Source of the DNA: Pseudomonadota bacterium
GTDB lineage: Bacteria; Pseudomonadota; Gammaproteobacteria; Burkholderiales; Burkholderiaceae_C
Length of the DNA stretch: 36,530 nucleotides
Assembly (NCBI GenBank): GCA_018241895.1
Contig: JAFECX010000142.1
Span: forward strand, 1-36,530
Direction: 5' to 3'
The notes under the pieces are model-generated. The model saw nothing but the letters and a program-made list of their open reading frames with translations. It did not search any database and was not told the origin of the DNA. This document shows, one piece after another, positions 16,607 through 26,394 of this stretch. Position 1 is the stretch's first letter. Each line of letters starts with the position of its first letter. A program made the position numbers and the translations under genes.

Positions 16607-16861
16607 TCAGGCCGGTGTTCGGCTGTGGCTGACCTGGTCCTGCATCGGATGCAGGCGCGCCCGCGACACGGGCGGCGAGGCAACCCGGCATCGGGTCGCC
16701 TCACGGGCAACCCGACGGACGACGACGTGGCCGCGCAACGGCGTGCGCGCCGCTCGTCCCGGGCGGCGGAAGCGGACTTGCGCGGCTTCCGAATCTTCCT
16801 CTTGGGCGGGGTTCAGCAGGACTGAGACCATCCCCAATTGGAAGAGGGCGTCTTTGGACAT
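16607..16861 (-). CDS. Short ORF in the nspC leader (candidate leader peptide or small protein)
   Basis: An 84-codon frame begins with an ATG preceded by a strong GGGGAGGAC site 5 bases away, one of the best ribosome binding sites in the window. The first 28 residues (M-S-K-D-A-L-F-Q-L-G-M-V-S-V-L-L-N-P-A-Q, then E-E-D-S-E) look protein-like and not Arg/Pro-rich, while the remainder turns into the Arg/Ala/Pro-rich composition typical of non-coding GC-rich DNA. I do not recognise the family. It sits upstream of nspC in the same direction, downstream of a hairpin and an extended -10, so a regulatory leader peptide whose functional part is the N-terminus is the most attractive reading; a decayed gene start is the alternative. 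Confidence 0.45.
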   Translation of the reverse strand: MSKDALFQLGMVSVLLNPAQEEDSEAAQVRFRRPGRAARTPLRGHVVVRRVAREATRCRVASPPVSRARLHPMQDQVSHSRTPA

Positions 16862-16884
16862 GGCGTCCTCCCCAACCAGCAGAA

Positions 16885-16912
16885 GGCTCCTTCGCGCAGC
16901 GCGAAGGAAGCC
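16885..16912 (-). other. Hairpin at the 5' end of the nspC leader transcript
   Basis: CCTTCGCG-CAG-CGCGAAGG is a perfect 8-bp stem with a 3-base loop; GGCT and AGCC extend it by 4 bp past a single bulged base. On the minus strand it starts only a few bases after the expected transcription start and ends about 24 bases before the short ORF's ATG, so it could protect the 5' end or control access to the ribosome binding site. Confidence 0.55.
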
Positions 16913-16915
16913 CGC

Positions 16916-16924
16916 ATTCTAGCA
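16916..16924 (-). promoter_or_regulatory. Extended -10 promoter for the leader ORF/nspC
   Basis: On the minus strand TGC-TAGAAT is an extended -10 (TGn followed by five of six consensus bases). The region is less GC-rich than its surroundings. No -35 is evident in the GC-rich upstream sequence, which extended -10 promoters may tolerate. Expected start of transcription is near 16909, at the foot of the hairpin. Confidence 0.5.
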
Positions 16925-17069
16925 GCCGCTGCCCCACCCGGGCCGCAGGCCTGGGCGGGGGCAGGTGCGGCGGCGTTCACTCGCGTCGCAAGCCGCGCGC
17001 CGGGTCGCCGCTGCGGGTCACAGGCGCAAACGCGCGACACTCCCGCTCGTCGTCGACGAAGGAGCATCC

Positions 17070-17840
17070 ATGCGAGAAAACCGCCTGCGCCGCCTGTGGG
17101 CTGCCGAGCAGCCGGTGCTCAACGGCTGGCTGGCGCTGCCCGGGAGCTTCGGTGCCGAGGTCATGGCCCACCAGGGCTGGGACGCGCTCACCATCGACCT
17201 GCAGCACGGACTCATCGACGCTCAGGCGATGGTCGGCATGCTGCAGGCCATCGCCACGACCAACACCGTGCCCGTGGTGCGCGTGCCCTGGCTCGAGCCG
17301 GGCATCGTGATGAAGGCACTCGACGCCGGCGCCTACGGCGTGATCTGCCCGATGATCGACAGCGTGGACGACGCCGCGCGCCTCGTCTCGTACACGCACT
17401 ACGCGCCGCGCGGCACGCGCAGCTTCGGCCCCATCCGCGCCGCGCTGTACGGTGGCGCCGATTACGCGGCGCATGCCGACGACACCATCGTCGCGTTCGC
17501 GATGATCGAGACGGCGCACGCGCTCGAGCGGCTGGACGCCATCCTCTCGGTCGAGGGGCTCGATGCGATCTACGTCGGCCCCTCCGACCTGTCGCTGGCG
17601 CTGGGCTGCCGGCCGGTGTTCGACGACGTCGAGCCCAAGGTCGCCGAGGCCATCGCCCACATCGCCCAGCGCGCGCAGGCGCACGGCGTGGTGGCCGGCA
17701 TCCACAACGGACGCGTCGACGTGGCGCGCGCGCGCGTCGCACTGGGCTACCGCTTCGTGACCCTGGGCACCGACAGCCGGCTGCTGGCCGCGGGCTCGCA
17801 GCAGCTGCTCGGCGCGATGCGGGCCGCTCCAGCGCAGTGA
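17070..17840 (+). CDS. hpaI: HpcH/HpaI-family aldolase, probable 4-hydroxy-2-oxoheptanedioate aldolase
   Basis: Class II pyruvate aldolase of 256 residues. It keeps the family's functional residues: His46 in D-L-Q-H-G, Arg71 in V-V-R-V-P-W, Glu147 in M-I-E-T and Asp173 in V-G-P-S-D-L-S, matching the catalytic His, pyruvate-binding Arg and metal-binding Glu/Asp of E. coli HpaI. The start is set by GAAGGAG 5 bases upstream of the ATG. In most genomes hpaI is the last gene of the hpa operon; here the hpa cluster (3652-9008) lacks one and this gene is 8 kb away, so it may complete that pathway. Other family members cleave 2-keto-3-deoxy-glucarate or rhamnonate, so the physiological substrate is inferred, not shown. 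Confidence 0.8.
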   Translation: MRENRLRRLWAAEQPVLNGWLALPGSFGAEVMAHQGWDALTIDLQHGLIDAQAMVGMLQAIATTNTVPVVRVPWLEPGIVMKALDAGAYGVICPMIDSVDDAARLVSYTHYAPRGTRSFGPIRAALYGGADYAAHADDTIVAFAMIETAHALERLDAILSVEGLDAIYVGPSDLSLALGCRPVFDDVEPKVAEAIAHIAQRAQAHGVVAGIHNGRVDVARARVALGYRFVTLGTDSRLLAAGSQQLLGAMRAAPAQ

Positions 17841-17928
17841 ACGGCTCCCGCCCAGGCCCGTTCGCGGATTGCGCTGCCCACCGCGGGGCTGGCTGCACCC
17901 CACCCCCGCCCCGCCATCGCACTGTGCC

Positions 17929-17934
17929 AATAAT
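17929..17934 (+). promoter_or_regulatory. -10 element of pgi, leaderless start
   Basis: AATAAT (five of six consensus) ends 6 bases before the pgi ATG, so the expected start of transcription falls on the A of the ATG. No ribosome binding site is present. No convincing -35 is seen. Confidence 0.5.
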
Positions 17935-17940
17935 CACGCC

Positions 17941-19542
17941 ATGAGCACCGCCGACCGCACCCCCGCCTGGACCGCCCTCGCCCGCCACTACGACGCCGAG
18001 GGCCGCCGCTTCGACCTGCGCGAGGCGTTCGCGCGCGAGCCGCGGCGCTTCGACGCCTACTCGCTGCAGGCGCCCGAGGTGTTCGCCGATCTGTCGAAGA
18101 ACCTCGTCGACGCCCAGGCGCTGCGGCTGCTGCTCGACCTGGCGCGCGAGCGCGATGTCGAGGCGCGGCGCGACGCGATGTTCGCCGGGCGCCCCATCAA
18201 CACCACCGAAGGCCGCGCGGTGCTGCACACCGCGCTGCGCGCGCCGCGCGGCGCGGCGCCGCACGGCGTCGAGGTGCATGCGGTGCTCGATGCGCTGCTC
18301 GCCTACGCCGAGGACGTGCGCGAGGGCCGCACCGCGCGGCGCATCACCGATGTCGTCAACATCGGCATCGGCGGCAGCGACCTGGGCCCGCGCATGGCGG
18401 TGCAGGCCTTCGAGGCCTACCGCGCGCCGCAGCTGCGCTTTCACTTCGTCAGCAACGTCGACGGCCACGACATCGCGCCGGTGCTGGCCGGGCTCGACGC
18501 GGCGCGCACGCTGTTCGTGGTCGCCAGCAAGACCTTCACGACGCAGGAGACGATGGCCAACGCCGCGGTCGCGCGGCAGTGGTTCACGGCGCGCGCGGGC
18601 GCCTTCGGCGGCAGCGTCGCCGAGCACTTCGTCGGCGTCACGACCAATCTGGAGGCGGCGGCCGCCTTCGGCGTCACGCGCACCTTCGGCTTCTGGGACT
18701 GGGTGGGCGGGCGCTACTCGCTGTGGAGCGCGATCGGGCTGCCGATCGCCATCGCCATCGGCGCCGAGCGCTTCCGCGAGTTCCTGGCCGGCGCGCACGC
18801 GATGGACCGCCACTTCGCCACCGCCCCGCTGGCCAAGAACCTGCCGGTGCTGCTGGGCCTGATCGACGTGTGGTATCGGGGCTTCCATCGCTACACGAGC
18901 CGCTGCGTGGCGCCGTACCACCAGTGGCTGGCGCGGCTGCCGGCCTATCTGCAGCAGCTCGAGATGGAGAGCAACGGCAAGAGCGTCGACCTCGACGGGC
19001 GCAGCCTCGGCTACGGCACGAGCCCGGTCATCTGGGGCGAGCCCGGCACCAACGGCCAGCACGCCTACTTCCAGATGCTGCACCAGGGCACCGACGTCGT
19101 GCCGCTGGAGTTCATCGCCGTCAGGCACGCCGCGCACGACCACCCCGAGCTGCACGCCAAGCTGCTCGCCAACTGCCTGGCGCAGGGGCGCGCGCTGATG
19201 CTGGGCAAGACGAGCGCCGCGGCGCTCGGCGAGAAGGCACCCACCGCGGCGCCCGACATCGCGCCCGAGGTGCTGGCACACCACCGCACCTTCCCCGGCA
19301 ACCGGCCGAGCACGACCTTCTTGCTGGACGCGCTCACGCCGCGCACGCTCGGCGCGCTGATCGCGATGTACGAGCACCGCGTCTTCACCGCCGGCGCCGT
19401 CTGGGGCATCGACAGCTTCGACCAGTGGGGCGTCGAGCTCGGCAAGGCACTGGCCAACGAGCTGCTGCCGCGGCTGGCGTCGGGTGACGTCGCCGGCCTG
19501 GACGCCTCCACCGCCGGGCTGCTGGCGCGGCTGCGCGAGTGA
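17941..19542 (+). CDS. pgi: Glucose-6-phosphate isomerase
   Basis: Interconverts glucose 6-phosphate and fructose 6-phosphate in the cytoplasm. The 533-residue protein has the phosphosugar-binding blocks N-I-G-I-G-G-S-D-L-G-P, S-K-T-F-T-T-Q-E-T, the family pattern G-G-R-Y-S-L-W-S-A-I-G-L, S-N-G-K-S-V-D, and the catalytic Glu and His in W-G-E-P-G-T-N-G-Q-H, with the C-terminal lysine in Q-W-G-V-E-L-G-K. The ATG at 17941 gives the usual N-terminus; the open frame extends 24 codons further upstream without family features. It shares a GTGA overlap with the following HAD phosphatase gene, so the two are co-translated. Confidence 0.97.
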   Translation: MSTADRTPAWTALARHYDAEGRRFDLREAFAREPRRFDAYSLQAPEVFADLSKNLVDAQALRLLLDLARERDVEARRDAMFAGRPINTTEGRAVLHTALRAPRGAAPHGVEVHAVLDALLAYAEDVREGRTARRITDVVNIGIGGSDLGPRMAVQAFEAYRAPQLRFHFVSNVDGHDIAPVLAGLDAARTLFVVASKTFTTQETMANAAVARQWFTARAGAFGGSVAEHFVGVTTNLEAAAAFGVTRTFGFWDWVGGRYSLWSAIGLPIAIAIGAERFREFLAGAHAMDRHFATAPLAKNLPVLLGLIDVWYRGFHRYTSRCVAPYHQWLARLPAYLQQLEMESNGKSVDLDGRSLGYGTSPVIWGEPGTNGQHAYFQMLHQGTDVVPLEFIAVRHAAHDHPELHAKLLANCLAQGRALMLGKTSAAALGEKAPTAAPDIAPEVLAHHRTFPGNRPSTTFLLDALTPRTLGALIAMYEHRVFTAGAVWGIDSFDQWGVELGKALANELLPRLASGDVAGLDASTAGLLARLRE

Positions 19543-20156
19543 AGACCCTGGTCTTCGACTTCGGCGGCGTGCTGTTTCGCTGGCACCCGCCGACGCTGCT
19601 GCAGCGCGTGCTGCCGCGGCTGGCGCACGACGCGGCGAGCGCCGCCCACTGGACGCGCGAAATCTTCCACAGCGAGGCCGGCGACTGGACGCACTTCGAT
19701 CGCGGCCTGCTCGATGCGGGTCAGGTCGTGCGCCGCATCGCGCAACGCACCGGGCTCGTCGAGGACGACGTGCAGCGCGTGCTCGACGGCGTGCCCGACG
19801 AGCTGCAGCCCATCGCCGAGGGCGTGGCGCTGCTCGCGCGCCTGCGCGCGGCGGGGCATCGGCTCGCGTATCTGTCCAACATGCCTGCGCCGTACGCCGA
19901 GCGCCTCGAGCGCGAGCACGAATTCGTCGGCTGGTTCGCCGCCGGCGTGTTCTCGTCGCGCGTGCACGAGGTGAAGCCCGACGCCGCGGTGTTCCGCCTC
20001 GCCGCCGAGCAGTTCGGCCGTCCGCCGGCGGAGCTGGTGTTCCTCGACGACCACCTGCCCAACGTCGAGGCCGCACGCACGCTGGGCTGGAACGCGCTGC
20101 ACTACGCGCACGCGACGCAGGCGGAGTCCGAAATGCGCACGGCCGGCTGGATCTGA
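19539..20156 (+). CDS. HAD-family phosphatase, YihX-like
   Basis: Haloacid-dehalogenase-fold hydrolase of 205 residues. Motif I is F-D-F-G-G-V-L: the nucleophilic Asp is present and the usual second Asp is Gly, as in YihX-type glucose-1-phosphatases (D-x-G). Motif II is Y-L-S-N-M, the lysine is in E-V-K-P-D-A-A-V-F, and motif III is F-L-D-D-H-L-P-N-V-E-A-A. A helical cap of about 65 residues sits between motifs I and II. The start is a GTG overlapping the pgi stop. Overlap with pgi supports a sugar-phosphate role such as glucose-1-phosphate hydrolysis, but HAD substrates are not reliably read from sequence. Confidence 0.85.
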   Translation: MKTLVFDFGGVLFRWHPPTLLQRVLPRLAHDAASAAHWTREIFHSEAGDWTHFDRGLLDAGQVVRRIAQRTGLVEDDVQRVLDGVPDELQPIAEGVALLARLRAAGHRLAYLSNMPAPYAERLEREHEFVGWFAAGVFSSRVHEVKPDAAVFRLAAEQFGRPPAELVFLDDHLPNVEAARTLGWNALHYAHATQAESEMRTAGWI

Positions 20157-20293
20157 GGCGGCGCGAGGCGCCGAGAGGCGCGCGCTGACGCGCAGGTCGA
20201 TCCGCCCGTCGACGCGACTCGGCAACCTGTGAATGAATCGGTCGCGCCCGAGCGGCACGACAGGGGGCGGCGCCGAACAAGGCGCAAAGCGCA

Positions 20294-20313
20294 GCCCTAT
20301 CGCGCGATAGGGC
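20294..20313. repeat. Perfect 20-bp palindrome between convergent genes
   Basis: GCCCTATCGCGCGATAGGGC reads identically on both strands. It sits in the 227-base gap between the stop of the HAD phosphatase and the stop of the convergent permease. It could fold as a symmetric hairpin terminator for both transcripts (GAGCCTTT follows on the plus strand) or be a protein-binding site. The remaining sequence of the gap shows only short GC-rich inverted repeats. Confidence 0.5.
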
Positions 20314-20383
20314 GAGCCTTTGCAACGCCGAGCGCGGGCGCCAGGGCGCCTCGAGCGGGCGTGAGTGGTTCGTTCACGGGTTC

Positions 20384-21496
20384 TCAGTGCCGCTGCGGCG
20401 GCGAACGCGGCGTGTCTGGCGCCGGCGCCCCGTCGTCACTCATCCAGTCGTCGAGCAGCTTGTAGGCCACGGCCAGGATCACCGGGCCGGCGAAGATGCC
20501 GATGAGGCCGAAGGCGAGCAGGCCGCCGACGACGCCGGCGAAGATCAGCAGCAGCGGCAGGTCGGCGCCCAGCTTGATGAGCAGCGGCTTGAGCACGTTG
20601 TCCAGCGTCGTCACCACCGCGGCGACGACGATCAGGAAGACCGCCCAGCCGGTGCGCCCCTGCCAGAAGGCCCAGCCGATCGCCGGCACCAGCACCGGCA
20701 GCGGACCGACGTTGGCCACGCACAGCATGAACATCAAGGCCGTGAGCAGCCCGGCGAAGGGCACGCCGGCCAGCGCCAGACCGAGGCCCGCCACGACCGA
20801 CTGCACGGCGGCCGTGACGCCCACGCCGAGCGCGACGCCGCGGATCGCATCGGCAGCGAGCTGCGCGCTCGCCTCGCCGCGCGCGCCGCCCAGGCGATGC
20901 GCGAAGCGACGCACCTGAGCGGCCGCACGCTCGCCGCGCGCGTACATCACCGCCGCGATGGCCACCGTGAGCAGGAACTGGAACAGCACCATGCCCATGC
21001 TGCCGACCTCGGCCACGAACCAGCGCGTGACGTCGCCCGCATACGGGCTGATCCGGGGCAGGATCTCGTCCAGGCCCATTGCCCGCAACTGCTCCCACAT
21101 CCCCTCGGCCAGGTCGCCCACCATCGGCAGGCTGCGCAGCCAGTCGGGTGCGTGCTCGGGCGGGCGCCACGTCGCCAGCAGCCGTGCCCAATCGACCAGC
21201 CGGTCGGCATTGCCGACGATGGTGACGATGGCCAGCACGAGCGGCACCACGAACAGCAGCAGCAGCAGCAGCGTCATCACCAGCACCGCCGGCAGGCGCC
21301 GGTTCCACAGCAGCCGCTGCACGCGCAGCATCAGCCGCCAGCTCGCGACCACGAGCATCGTGGCCCAGATGGTGGGCCCGAGGAACGGCCGCAACACCCA
21401 CAGCGTGCCGCCGAGCAGCAGCCCGATCGTGAGCACGCGAAAGGTGATGCGCGTCAGGTCGTGGGCGTTGCCGCCCGGGTCGCTCGCGCGCGGCAT
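20384..21496 (-). CDS. AI-2E/PerM-family permease, YdiK-like
   Basis: Polytopic inner-membrane protein of 370 residues with about eight hydrophobic segments in the family pattern: two pairs near the N-terminus (about 20-50 and 65-90), a soluble section (about 95-150), then closely spaced helices to residue 350. Family blocks include A-N-V-G-P-L-P-V-L-V-P-A, D-N-V-L-K-P-L-L-I and the final G-L-I-G-I-F-A-G-P-V-I-L-A-V. The start is the ATG at 21496 with GGAGG 5 bases upstream; a TTG one codon earlier is not needed. It follows the sigma-54 activator gene after 63 bases in the same direction, so it may be read from that transcript. Transported substrate unknown. Confidence 0.85.
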   Translation of the reverse strand: MPRASDPGGNAHDLTRITFRVLTIGLLLGGTLWVLRPFLGPTIWATMLVVASWRLMLRVQRLLWNRRLPAVLVMTLLLLLLFVVPLVLAIVTIVGNADRLVDWARLLATWRPPEHAPDWLRSLPMVGDLAEGMWEQLRAMGLDEILPRISPYAGDVTRWFVAEVGSMGMVLFQFLLTVAIAAVMYARGERAAAQVRRFAHRLGGARGEASAQLAADAIRGVALGVGVTAAVQSVVAGLGLALAGVPFAGLLTALMFMLCVANVGPLPVLVPAIGWAFWQGRTGWAVFLIVVAAVVTTLDNVLKPLLIKLGADLPLLLIFAGVVGGLLAFGLIGIFAGPVILAVAYKLLDDWMSDDGAPAPDTPRSPPQRH

Positions 21497-21559
21497 CAAC
21501 GCCTCCGCGCGCGCGCACGGCGCGGCCCGACGGGCGGTGGCTCGGCGGCGGCCAGGATG

Positions 21560-23025
<1,466 letters not shown>

Positions 23026-23029
<4 letters not shown>

Positions 23030-24519
23030 GCCGGCTCGCGCAGCCGCTCGGTCTGCACCGCAGGCAGCCGGATCAGGAAGCGCGCGCCGGGCGCGTGGCC
23101 GGCGTCGAAGTCGATGCGCCCGCCGCGGCGCGTGACCAGCGCCTGGCTGATGAACAGACCCAGTCCCGAGCCCTGGCCGACCTCCTTGCTCGTGAAGAAG
23201 GGGTCGAACAGGCGCGCGCGCGCCTCCGGCGGCACCCCGGGCCCGTTGTCGGCCACCGCGATCACGACGCTGGCGCCTTCGCGGCGCGTGCCGACGACGA
23301 TCTTTGGCTCGGGCACGCGCGCCAGTGCCTGGATGGCGTTCGAGATCACGTTCGTGAGCACGATGTCGACCTCGCCGCAGCCGCCCTCGGCCAGCGGCTC
23401 GGGCTCGGCCAGCTGCAGCTCGACGTCGATGCCGTAGCGGCGCAGCCGGCAGTGGATGAAGGCGTCGATCAGCTCCTTGATCATCGCGTTGACGGCGCAG
23501 GTCTCGCCGCTGCACTGGTCCTTGCGCGCGTACGCCAGCAGATCCTCGACCACGCGCGACGCGCGCTGCGCATGGTTGGCGATGATGTCGGCATAGGCCG
23601 CGGGCGTGCTCTGCGCGCCGACCTCCTGGCGCAGCAGTTGCGCGTAGCCGAGGATGTTGCCCAGCGGCGTGTTCAGCTCGTGCGCGACGCCGGCCGCGAG
23701 CTGCCCCATCGCGACCAGCTTCTCGCGCATCGCCACGGTCTGCATCAGCTGGCGCTTGTCGGTCACGTCCTGCAGGATCATCACGCCGCCCATGTCGTCC
23801 TGCGCGTCGGTCAGGAACGCCAGGTTGACGCTGAACGCGCGCTCCTCGCCGTCGATGCTCAGCTGCATCTCCTGATCGTGGATCTCGCGCTTGTACAGCA
23901 ACGCGTCGCGCAGCAGGTTGCGGCTGCGCTCGTCGGGCACCAGCAGGTCGAACAGGCCCCGGCCGACGAGGCCGCCGGCGACGGCACCGAACAGCGCCTC
24001 GGCGCGCCGGTTCGCGATCGCGACGACGAGGTCGTCGCTCACGCCCAGCAACGCCCCGGGCGAGCTCTGCAAGATGGCGTTGATGCGGTTGCGCTCCTCG
24101 AGAAAGCGCGTCTGGCAATCCTCGACGGTGCGAAACATCAGCGCCAGCGCGGCGACCGTCGTGTCGTGCTCGGGGATCAGGCGGCCCACCGAGGTCCACG
24201 TCAGGTTGCGCGGCGTGCTGGCGCTCAGGATGCCTTCGCGCGCGTTGTGGATGCCGCGCTCGAGCTGGCGCAGCGCCGCCAGTTCGGCCGCGGCACGCAC
24301 CAGCAGCCAGCACACGAGCGCCACCAGGGCGGCACCGAACGCGAGCTCGAACGTGGCGTCGTGCCAGCGTCGGCCGGCGACGGCGTAGACCGCGGCGCCG
24401 AGCCATGCCGCCAGCACCGGCAGCCAGGGCCCGAGGCGCACCGGCCGCGTCAGCAGCCCCTCGCGGCGCGACGCCGGCGCCCCGAAGGGCATCGGTTGCT
24501 GGCTCGCGTCGCTGCTCAT
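23026..24519 (-). CDS. PAS-containing membrane sensor histidine kinase
   Basis: Sensor of 497 residues partnered with the adjacent NtrC-type regulator. Two close hydrophobic helices (about 31-49 and 58-77) leave almost no periplasmic loop, so the signal is probably sensed in the membrane or cytoplasm. A PAS domain (about 140-255) follows, then the H-box M-G-Q-L-A-A-G-V-A-H-E-L-N-T-P-L with His280, and the ATPase domain with N-V-I-S-N-A-I-Q-A-L, D-N-G-P-G-V and G-S-G-L-G-L-F-I-S-Q. The start at 24519 is preceded by GGGGAG at 9 bases; an ATG 36 codons upstream has no ribosome binding site. The PAS domain has no heme or FAD signature that I recognise. A redox or sulfur signal is inferred from neighbours only. 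Confidence 0.9.
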
Positions 24520-24677
24520 CTCGCCCGTCTCCCCGGCCGGCGCGTCGTCGTGCGTCGGGGCCCGGACGGCCGAAGCTGCGGGCCCGGCGCGCCGCCGGAC
24601 GCTGTCGTCATCGATGCGCTGCCGCATGCCGTGCGGGGGGGCGCCGCGCCGGCGTCGGGGCAGGCCCGCCGCCAGGC

Positions 24678-25859
24678 TCAGAAGATCAACTGCAGCGCCA
24701 GTGTAGCCTGCCGGTAGTCGGCGAGCGCCTTGATCACCGGGTGCGGGTGGTCGAACTTGATCTCGGCGACTTCGGCCGTCACCTTCAGTCGCTGGCCGTC
24801 GATGTAGTAGTTGAAGCCCAGGCTGTTCCAGCGGTTGTCGTAGTACTCGACGTTGCCGGTCTTGACGCCGTAGTTCAGCCGTTCGTGGCGGCCGAAGAAC
24901 TGCAGCCGTCCGGGCCCGAGCTTGCCCGGCAGCATGTAGCCGCCCTTGACGTAGTAGCCCTTCAGATCCGAGTTGGCCGGCAGCTTGGGGTCGGGCGACA
25001 TGCCGAAGGCGCCGCCGGTGTCGTACTTGAAGCCGGCCGCCGACAGCGTGTACACGCCGGTGGCATGGGGCAGTTCCATGAAGCCGTCGACGGTCCAGGC
25101 CTTGTAGTTCTTGCGCCCGGCGCGCGAGAGGTAGTTCGCGTAGGCCACGTCGGCCTGCGTGTCGTAGGCGGCGCCGAAGGTGAGCACCTTCTTCGTTCCC
25201 AGGTACGTGCCCTCGTAGCCGTAGTCGTACTCCGGGTCCCACAGGCTGACGTGCACGCGTGCCGTCAGCCGCGGCCTGTCGGCCGGGCGCTCGGCATCCT
25301 TGCGCCCGTCGGCGATCATGAAACGGTACTGCAGCGTGGCATCGAGCAGGTTGCCCCACACCGCCACGCCGGTGTCGCGCGTGCCGCCCCACGGCGTGTA
25401 CGACAGCACCTCGGCGCGGTCGAGCGTCAGCGGCTCGAGGCAGGCCTCGAGGTTCTCGCGCGAGAAGGTGTTCTTGAAGCGCCCGACGATGAAGCGCACG
25501 GCATCGGTCCAGTCGATCGACACGTAGGCGTCGCGCCAGAACACGGGCCGGTCGAACAGGCCGTCCTTGCCGTCGCCGCCGGCCTCGAGCTGTGCGTACA
25601 GACTGATGTAGTCGTTGTACTGCCCGGTGAAGGCCAGACGGTTGCGGCGCAGGAAGAAGTCCGTCGTGTCCGACGTGACGCCGCCGAAGCGCTGGTGCTT
25701 GGTCTGCAGCCAGCCCTGCACCGCATAGGTGATGTTCAGCGACTGGCCGTTGCCGAACTCGATCGTCGGCCCGGCGACGGCGCCCTGACCGAGGGCGAAG
25801 GCCGCCGTTGCCGCCACGGCCAGCCGGGCGCCAGACAGGGAAGCTCGATCGACGCGCAT
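24678..25859 (-). CDS. extI: Outer-membrane porin of an Ext-type electron conduit (ExtI-like)
   Basis: Beta-barrel protein of 393 residues: signal peptide (about 1-29, A-V-A-G), then alternating polar/aromatic strands with many Tyr/Trp/Asp, ending A-L-Q-L-I-F with the C-terminal Phe typical of outer-membrane proteins. Internal features include F-L-R-R-N-R-L-A-F-T-G, W-R-D-A-Y-V-S-I-D-W and F-I-V-G-R-F-K-N-T-F-S-R-E-N-L-E, as in phosphate-selective-porin-like barrels. The gene follows a triheme cytochrome gene after one base and belongs to a cluster with a rhodanese lipoprotein and a pentaheme lipoprotein, the set known from Geobacter sulfurreducens extHIJKL, where ExtI is the barrel. The name rests on context and general features; a generic porin is the alternative. 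A GGGAGGG site precedes the ATG. Confidence 0.7.
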   Translation of the reverse strand: MRVDRASLSGARLAVAATAAFALGQGAVAGPTIEFGNGQSLNITYAVQGWLQTKHQRFGGVTSDTTDFFLRRNRLAFTGQYNDYISLYAQLEAGGDGKDGLFDRPVFWRDAYVSIDWTDAVRFIVGRFKNTFSRENLEACLEPLTLDRAEVLSYTPWGGTRDTGVAVWGNLLDATLQYRFMIADGRKDAERPADRPRLTARVHVSLWDPEYDYGYEGTYLGTKKVLTFGAAYDTQADVAYANYLSRAGRKNYKAWTVDGFMELPHATGVYTLSAAGFKYDTGGAFGMSPDPKLPANSDLKGYYVKGGYMLPGKLGPGRLQFFGRHERLNYGVKTGNVEYYDNRWNSLGFNYYIDGQRLKVTAEVAEIKFDHPHPVIKALADYRQATLALQLIF

Positions 25860-25860
25860 G

Positions 25861-26394
25861 TCACTTCCCTCCCTGTGCGTAGGCGTTCTTCACCTTGTCC
25901 AGATCGCTGGTATGGCAGCCGGCGCAGCTGCCGGCGGTGTCGTCGCGCGGCTTGGCCACCAGCTTGTTGTGCGCGACGTCCTCCTTCATCACGCGGGGAT
26001 TGCCGTGGTGGCAGCCGACGCACGAGTTGTTGACCTTGCTGTGCTGCAGGTGCCAGGGCCCCTTGACCGGATCGGCCGTGGGCAATGCGGCACGCTTGCC
26101 GTTGTGGCACTTGAAGCAGCTCGACGCGCCCAGGCCGCAGGCATTGGCCGGCGCCAGCGGCAGCCAGGCCGCCACAGTGTCCGTCGCGGCCGGCTCGGCC
26201 TGCAGGGCCTCGTCACCCCATGCGAGCGTGCCCTGCGGCGCCTCGGGCGTGCCGCGCGGCGCGCCGAAGGTCCACAGCGCGAGGCCCAGCAGCAGCGCCA
26301 GCGCCAGCGAAGCCGCGCGGCGCAACGGCCGCAGCCAGATACCGCCACGCCGCGCGCCCGCGCGGCCCGGATGCTCGGAAGACTTCGAATTCAC
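25861..26394 (-). CDS. Triheme c-type cytochrome
   Basis: Protein of 177 residues with an N-terminal hydrophobic segment (about 27-44) that is either a signal peptide or a membrane anchor after a basic 25-residue lead. Three heme-binding C-x-x-C-H motifs follow: C-F-K-C-H (93-97), C-V-G-C-H (125-129) and C-A-G-C-H (157-161), spaced exactly 32 residues apart, with extra His residues (H-L-Q-H, H-H-G-N, A-H-N-K) as possible distal ligands. Start is a GTG overlapping the stop of the small gene upstream (GTGA) with an AGGAG 9 bases before it. Next to the porin gene, it is likely the periplasmic electron carrier that docks into the barrel. It may occupy the ExtL/ExtM role of Geobacter conduits, but that equivalence is unproven. 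Confidence 0.85.
   Translation of the reverse strand: MNSKSSEHPGRAGARRGGIWLRPLRRAASLALALLLGLALWTFGAPRGTPEAPQGTLAWGDEALQAEPAATDTVAAWLPLAPANACGLGASSCFKCHNGKRAALPTADPVKGPWHLQHSKVNNSCVGCHHGNPRVMKEDVAHNKLVAKPRDDTAGSCAGCHTSDLDKVKNAYAQGGK

Larger units (their letters stand above)
16427..17069. other. Long leader/intergenic region between nspC and the aldolase gene
   Basis: About 640 bases separate the divergent nspC and HpaI-like genes. The nspC side holds an extended -10, a hairpin and a short ORF, all on the minus strand (listed separately), and then 180 bases with further GC-rich inverted repeats before nspC. The aldolase side has a GAAGGAG site just before 17070 but no clear promoter. Nothing here resembles a known riboswitch that I can recognise. 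Confidence 0.6.

Noticed and set aside
17212-20325. A 1037-codon open frame on the minus strand opposite the aldolase, pgi and HAD genes
   Set aside because: It lies antisense to three well-supported genes and translates to Arg/Ala/Pro/His-rich sequence without any family motif, as usual for non-coding frames in GC-rich DNA.
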